Shown here one piece after another: positions 58,984-64,000 of a DNA stretch of 64,000 nucleotides. Origin of the DNA: Cristatella mucedo. Its lineage: Eukaryota > Bryozoa > Phylactolaemata > Cristatellidae. The notes under the pieces are model-generated. The model made no database searches, was not told the origin of the DNA, and worked only from the letters and a program-made list of their open reading frames with translations. The translations under genes and the position numbers were made by a program. Location: positions 2,765,001-2,829,000 of the forward strand of contig WPIO01000024.1 in NCBI GenBank assembly GCA_009760855.2, written 5' to 3'. Each line of letters opens with the position of its first letter. Positions within the stretch are counted from its first letter, which is position 1.

Positions 58984-59177
58984 CTGTCTAGCACACTCGT
59001 TGAACTGACAGCTCAGCCGAAGTACTTTCTTTTCTTTTCGAGCTGTAGGCTATTTCCAAAACCAAATGCGGTTTTTGGTGTTTCAGTTTTAGTGTAGCAG
59101 TTTTTCTAGATCTTGCCGTATCGGCAGGACTTGGCCTATTGAAACTGGCACTGTACACCTGGGACTGAGGCACTTAC

Positions 59178-59235
59178 AATGCAGCGACTTGGTTATGTGA
59201 AGTGCAATCTGGGCAAACCTGCTCAGTGGGTGGTA
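59178..59235 (-). CDS. candidate prodomain exon of the metalloprotease-like gene
   Basis: This is a 58-nt open segment on the minus strand, flanked by a plausible acceptor (ending gtgcag) and a consensus donor (CATT, then GTAAGT). Read in phase 0 to 1 it gives 19 codons with a helical, mildly basic character. Its outgoing phase fits the next candidate exon at 58827-58983 across a 194-nt intron. No family motif is visible. It is proposed only because of its splice sites, its phase and its place upstream of the catalytic-domain exons. It could be a chance open frame. Confidence 0.25.
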
Positions 59236-59959
59236 CTGCACGAGGCCTGATCTCGCATAGAAAGAGAGCGTACTAGTTGATGGTTAATTGGCTTAGCTGA
59301 CTAGGAAAACACAATCTTGGTCCAATCAAACATTTCCCTTCGAAAGGGTCCCCTCGCTAGTCAGGGTAAAAAGTACTCTATGCTTGGTCTTTTGAAGAGG
59401 TAATCTATCATAGTGGGTGCGAGTAAGGTGCTGCAATTCTGTGATTATAAAGAGTTAATTGGTAAGCAAGGTGAACGCAATAAAGTAATATGAAATGCAA
59501 TAGATTGAAATTCAAAAGAGTCAATCAATTTTTCATAGTAATTTAATAAAGATAATCATCAATGAATCTTCCAAGTTTTCATGACCGTCAGTCAATCAAT
59601 TCTTTGAGAAACTGAATACCCAGGTAACGTCTTAGATTTTCTTAAAAACTGTGGTGAGTTTGAAGAATCATTTTACATCAAGGAGAACTCAAATCAATAT
59701 TTTCTCGAGGTTCCGGCTTTGCGTTTTAATATAGAAGGCGTCTTTTCATAATCCTCTGCGTTACCATTCAGCTGTTCAGCTTTGGCCATTGCTTTTCCCA
59801 TCTTCGCACTCCTAGAAAAAAATTTGGAATCAGTAATGACTAGGTCCATTTTCTTGCTCCTAAATATCCTATACTAGAAACCAATTAGAATTTAGAAATT
59901 GAGCCAGACTGGTCAATGTTATCGCCTTTAATGGCAAAGTTTAAGATGATTGCACTTGA

Positions 59960-60045
59960 TGACCAAGGTCGTGTGCTTGAGCACTGTGGCATAAAGTGCC
60001 TGAATAGAGATTTTGTCATGTTAGGGCAATTTACAAACAAATTGC
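59960..60045 (+). mobile_element. SINE-A, partial and decayed
   Basis: Only the central and tail parts are left (gaccaaggtcgtgtgcttgagcactg, gtgcctgaatagagat, gggcaatttacaaac). Confidence 0.6.
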
Positions 60046-60514
60046 ATTTTTGATATTTTACAGGAAGCAGAATTTATAATAAAAAAGGTGAATATCTGCC
60101 TTGCTCAAGCATGTATTTAGGACAAGAAATTTCTTTTAGGATTGGGCAACTTAAGTAATCTGTAATTGAAGAAACACGCTTAAGGTCGTAGCAACAAAAA
60201 GACCTATTTGAGGTATCTTTAAAAAAATCAATAATTTTTGTGCCCTATTGCAAAGTAGCTCAACGGCAAGCATAGGAATTTAAGATGTCTCGCGAATCTA
60301 ACCAAAGATACCAGATTTTCATTTGTATTAACAAACAAAACTAACTCTCTCTCGACGAAGAAACAAAAACATTTGAATAATTATAGCATCTCTATTTAAG
60401 TGCTTCAAAACGCAGTGCTAGAGAAAAGGCACTAAAGGATTAGTATTAGACTGTACAGGAATAGTCAAGGATTAGTAACTGAATATGCACTCAAGGACTA
60501 AATTCGCAGATTGT

Positions 60515-60722
60515 GGGCCGATGCATACTGACTGTGTGCATGCTACCAGTAACCACATTTTAATTATTTGCACTGTGCGTGTCACGTGCAGCCGTATTAT
60601 TCTTGCTGAAATCGTGCATGCTACCGATGATCATTTGAGCACACTTTCTTTATAGCATATGCAGAGTGCCTAGAATGAAACTCTGTTCTTTGAGGGTTCT
60701 ATGAAAATGTAGCGTTATTACA
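60515..60722 (+). mobile_element. old L2-1-related 3' UTR and tail
   Basis: The series gcatactgactgtgtgcatgctacc, gtgcgtgtcac, gagtgcctagaatgaaactctgttctttgaggg follows the L2-1 3' end with many substitutions. Confidence 0.65.
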
Positions 60723-60989
60723 CTGAGTCATTCGCATTCCCTCTTGCTAGGCAAACCATAACACGAAACAAGCTTCTCAGGACGAAGGGAAGTTGACTTT
60801 AACAGACGCGTCTTAGACTGAGACCTTTATGATGCTAGGTCTTTAACGCGATTCACGGCCGGATTTAGCTGAACTGAATTAGCCACCGCAAACAGAAGCG
60901 GATCTCCAGACGTTTGGAGAGCGTGAGAAGAAGGCTCAATCACAAAATACCTTCAATTTATTGCAAGGGACGTTGACAGAAATGGATGT

Positions 60990-61200
60990 TAACAAGTGGG
61001 CCGGCCGAGAGCACACTGGAGTGGCAATCGAATTGGATGGAAAGCTGTTAGCGAAGTGAGTGGGTGACCAGCGACCACAGAGCCAGGATGAGGGTCTTGA
61101 AATAAATTGAATGCCGGATGATGGGGAGCCAGTGAAGCTCCAAAGAAGCGAGGAGGAAATACAGCAGCCACTTCGTCGATTGTATTTTAGGAACGATCTG
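60990..61200 (-). mobile_element. old L2-like RT C-terminal remnant
   Basis: Reading the minus strand gives a LHWLPIIRHSIYFKTLILA-like stretch typical of the post-RT region of L2/CR1 elements. It is unlike L2-1 and L2-2 in detail and broken by stops. Confidence 0.4.
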
Positions 61201-62039
61201 TGTACTGCATGATTCATATTTAAATGCACGCCTAAAAGGTCCTATTAAGAGAGTCAGATAGTGTTATCTGAGATTGTCGATGTCTTTCGGCCGCAAAAAT
61301 TCTTCCCGAGGCAGCCACAGTAATTTCTGAGTTGGCATGTAACGTCGAGAAGCTTACCAATACTTCATCGTGTAGTCACGCATTTGCGTTGCCTGACGTT
61401 TCCTACAAATGCGTAACTTGCGATTACACTACTCCTAGCATTAGCACTTATCTTTACTAAAGCCGCAGCCATACAAAGTAAAACTTGGCGACGTCATACT
61501 TTTCGATGTTGTTGAGTACTTCGACGCTTGCTCTCTGGCTGACGCTGAGCAAGCTACCAGAATGCCTGAAAAACATCGCAAGAAACGTGTTCAATAAGAA
61601 CGCATAACAAATGCATTTTCAAAGAACCAAACAAGAAGATAATTTTAAGTAGTATAACGTGCCTATCTTATCAGGAAAAGAAGTTCAAATTTATTAAAAG
61701 CCTATCATCACCACAACTAAGGAGTTGTACGCATTGTACCATTCAGTTGGGCATTGCGATTTGCTTATGCAGCCAAATCAAAACCTAGTGCTCAAATTTC
61801 AAGTAATTATAGTATCACTGTTACTAAATTTTAAACTCTGAAAGAATGCTTGAAATATCTAATTATAAAATGAATCCTACAGTAAATATAGGCAGATGAC
61901 ATCTAAAAAGTATTCGTCATTTATTGGGGTTTACATCTTCAGTTATATCCTTATTCATTCTGCTTGCTGATTGCTTTCTAGCTGTCCATTATAGAACACA
62001 CCCATCTCAGTGATCCTGCTATATGGCTGCTTTTGAACT

Positions 62040-62140
62040 ACACATTTTTAATAATATATTATAATTAATACATTTGTATAGCGCCTAATTTATTTGTACA
62101 TCACCCTAAGAGAACTTAATCTCTTTTGACAGAGTTTTAA
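62040..62140 (-). repeat. isolated L2/SINE-A-type hairpin tail
   Basis: The sequence tatagcgcc...accctaagagaacttaatctctttt keeps the agagattaagttctc stem found at the ends of L2-1 and SINE-A. Nothing upstream is recognisable. Confidence 0.45.
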
Positions 62141-62453
62141 CAGAGCTTTCCGACTAAGTTATTGTAGGCTATAACACTATGAGAAACTGAAAATGTATCA
62201 GCCACTCGCCACTTCGCTAAAGCTGGAAAGAAAAACAGCTGAATCTACAAGTTTACGCTTCTTAAATAGATGCCAGGCTATACTTTTCGATAAGTGTTTG
62301 GAGCATTTGAAATGGGTGTTCGAGGGAATGATTTCAAGCATATAAGCTATACCATTACTTCTGCAGAGCTGCAAGTAAACTTTAATCCGAGGAAGTTGAT
62401 CATGGAAAAAACGTTATATCTAAATAGGTATGAACGTGGAAAGTGGACGGTAA

Positions 62454-62660
<207 letters not shown>

Positions 62661-62800
62661 ATAATTTAATTGTACATCACCATAAGAGAACTTAATCTCT
62701 ATTCAAGCGCTTCACATATGCCTAGGGGCTCGAGCCCATGACCTCAGCAAGACGTTGTTCAGGCAACCTTTTCTAACCACTGGATCAAACCAGCTCGACA
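62661..62800 (-). mobile_element. SINE-A next to a long AT array
   Basis: The minus-strand copy has its tail facing the AT array at 62454-62660. B box ggggctcgagccc and the agagattaagttctctta stem are intact. The head end reads aaccagctcg. Confidence 0.85.
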
Positions 62801-62918
62801 TTATTAGTCTCCTGCGAGCATAGGAAAAGTAAATGTGTATATGAAGTAAAAAAATTCGTACGGATAGCACTCTATCATGGATTCTCGATCGGATGACTTT
62901 CCGACCCACTTTCCATAG

Positions 62919-63120
62919 AGCTCACGAAACAGATTTGAGCTTGGACGCTGAATTTGAAATCAGAACCGTGCATTTGCTTTGTCATGAACCACGCTATAAT
63001 TTTTTTCACGTAACTAATGCATTTAAGACTTTCTACAGAAATGACATGCAAGGCAAAAGACTGATCGCAGTAGCTTTGCGCTTGGCCAATGGTCTGCTGG
63101 GTGATGAGCCCGATTTCTAG
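62919..63120 (+). other. unidentified open frame, possible terminal exon
   Basis: A good acceptor-like site (cccactttccatag) precedes a frame reading DAEFEIRTVHLLCHEPRYNF and ending in DEPDF and a stop. The minus strand is open over the same bases (62875-63129), so I cannot say which strand, if any, is coding. No family is recognised. Confidence 0.22.
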
Positions 63121-63128
63121 GACACTCA

Positions 63129-63188
63129 AACAGTCGAGACTTCGTGGAAAAAATATATATTTATATTCCCCCCACGAAGCCTCGATTG

Positions 63189-63190
<2 letters not shown>
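63129..63190. repeat. imperfect inverted repeat (fold-back)
   Basis: Two 19-bp arms (63129-63147 and 63172-63190) match at 17 positions around a 24-nt AT-rich loop. It sits just left of the TA array. Confidence 0.75.

Positions 63191-63192
<2 letters not shown>

Positions 63193-63250
<58 letters not shown>
63193..63250. repeat. (TA)n array
   Basis: A pure TA run of about 58 bp. Confidence 0.97.
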
Positions 63251-63252
<2 letters not shown>

Positions 63253-63659
63253 CATAGCCGTTACGGAACTGAAAATCTAAGAGCTAGCTGCACTAAACTT
63301 GCAACGAGTCGTGTCTGATGTCATCCGGCAAACCAGTTGTACAATATACTAGTAATCTGTTTAATTTTGTGAGTTCGATGCTTCTGATATAGCATATCTT
63401 TTGGAATTGTAACGGCTTGGTCCCAACCGACTATAAGGAGATTGAAACTCGCCAAGAAAAAGCTGCAACTGCAGATGCAAGAGAGCTCAAACTTCAGCCT
63501 CAGCTTCAGCCTCTTAGTAGGGAGGGGTAGTAGTTCTTTCCATTGCATTCAAGGATTCAGATGCCGCGAGAAATTATTCAAATAATGGTTATTCAAGTGA
63601 TGGGCGATAAAGTAACTACAGGCATTTCATTCCCAACCTTAAAAAAATAAAAAATAAAT

Positions 63660-63828
63660 CCTAGCTGATTAAACAGCCTCTTTTTTATAACGACAGAAGA
63701 GCCTTTACGGCTATCACCACCGCTTGCAGTGGCGATAAAGAATCGCCCACCGCAGGAATCGAACCCACGACCTCGGGACCTAGATCGTGAAAGCAGCCGC
63801 CTTACATAGTGTGCCATCACGGCTCACC
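63660..63828 (-). mobile_element. SINE-B, well preserved
   Basis: This is a complete minus-strand copy with the aggaatcgaaccc B box. It ends at ctagctgattaaacagcctc, preceded by an A-rich/aaat stretch that is the tail. Confidence 0.88.
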
Positions 63829-64000
63829 AACCTTGTATTTAGCATCACTAGTTGTGGATATTTTAATTATTTTGTGACTTTCCTGCAAATTGAAAGCTAC
63901 TATAGTCTAGCCGAGATATACCAGGAACGATATAAATTGCGATCCAATGTTTCGGTGAGTAGACCTTGAGTCTTGGAATAGGAATAACGACAAATAATTT

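Larger units (their letters stand above)
2541..59235 (-). other. inferred span of the M12B pseudoprotease-like gene
   Basis: This is the envelope of the minus-strand exon chain described in the exon entries. In transcript order the phases run 0-1, 1-2, 2-1, 1-0, 0-2, 2-0, 0-2, 2-1, 1-2, 2-2, 2-0, 0-2, 2-1, 1-1, 1-1, each matching the next. The total is about 590 codons, close to simple secreted M12B proteins. The domain order is possible prodomain, catalytic-like domain, ADAMTS-type cysteine-rich module, then small Cys-rich modules. Introns range from 100 nt to about 12 kb. No promoter, first exon, stop codon or poly(A) site was identified. Splice choices were partly guided by phase, so agreement is not independent proof for the shortest exons. 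Confidence 0.55.

Overview
This is animal nuclear DNA. It has split genes with GT-AG introns, 5'-truncated L2/CR1-type LINEs, tRNA-derived SINEs, long AT, GA and CA microsatellites, and no bacterial-style gene packing. The repeats and the gene family fit an invertebrate; I cannot name the phylum from the sequence. I saw no tRNA gene, rRNA, CRISPR array or clear promoter.

Host gene. The minus strand appears to carry one large gene whose exons are scattered across most of the window and whose introns hold the repeats. Read from high to low coordinates, I assembled by eye a chain of short exons with good splice sites and matching intron phases. The best-supported exons are 44059-44273, 34334-34544, 33448-33572, 21538-21670, 21282-21437, 18096-18177, 11334-11530, 6204-6268 and 4978-5103. 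The product looks like a secreted M12B (reprolysin/ADAM-type) metalloprotease homologue: a catalytic-like domain with its Met-turn, then an ADAMTS-type cysteine-rich module, then small cysteine-rich modules. The zinc-binding motif expected as HExxHxxGxxHD reads QALARSLGASFD across the splice, so all three zinc histidines and the catalytic glutamate are missing. I infer a non-catalytic pseudoprotease. Possible prodomain exons lie at 56894-57027, 58827-58983 and 59178-59235. The signal peptide and both gene ends were not found.

Mobile DNA. L2-1 is an L2-clade LINE with an (ATT)n tail. It has many 3' fragments, a nested pair at 44.6-47.0 kb, and one copy at 52.1-54.4 kb with an open 675-codon reverse-transcriptase frame. 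L2-2 is a related LINE with an (ACATT)n tail. SINE-A is tRNA-derived and ends in the same double-stem hairpin as L2-1, so L2-1 or a relative probably mobilises it. SINE-B is tRNA-derived, has a long perfect palindrome in its body, and has no evident partner LINE in the window. Other structures are a roughly 20-bp minisatellite split by a SINE, an exact 125-bp tandem duplication, and AT arrays that begin at SINE tails.

Limits. All splice sites and family assignments were made by eye. Single short exons could be wrong even if the gene is real, and no alignment or transcript data were available.
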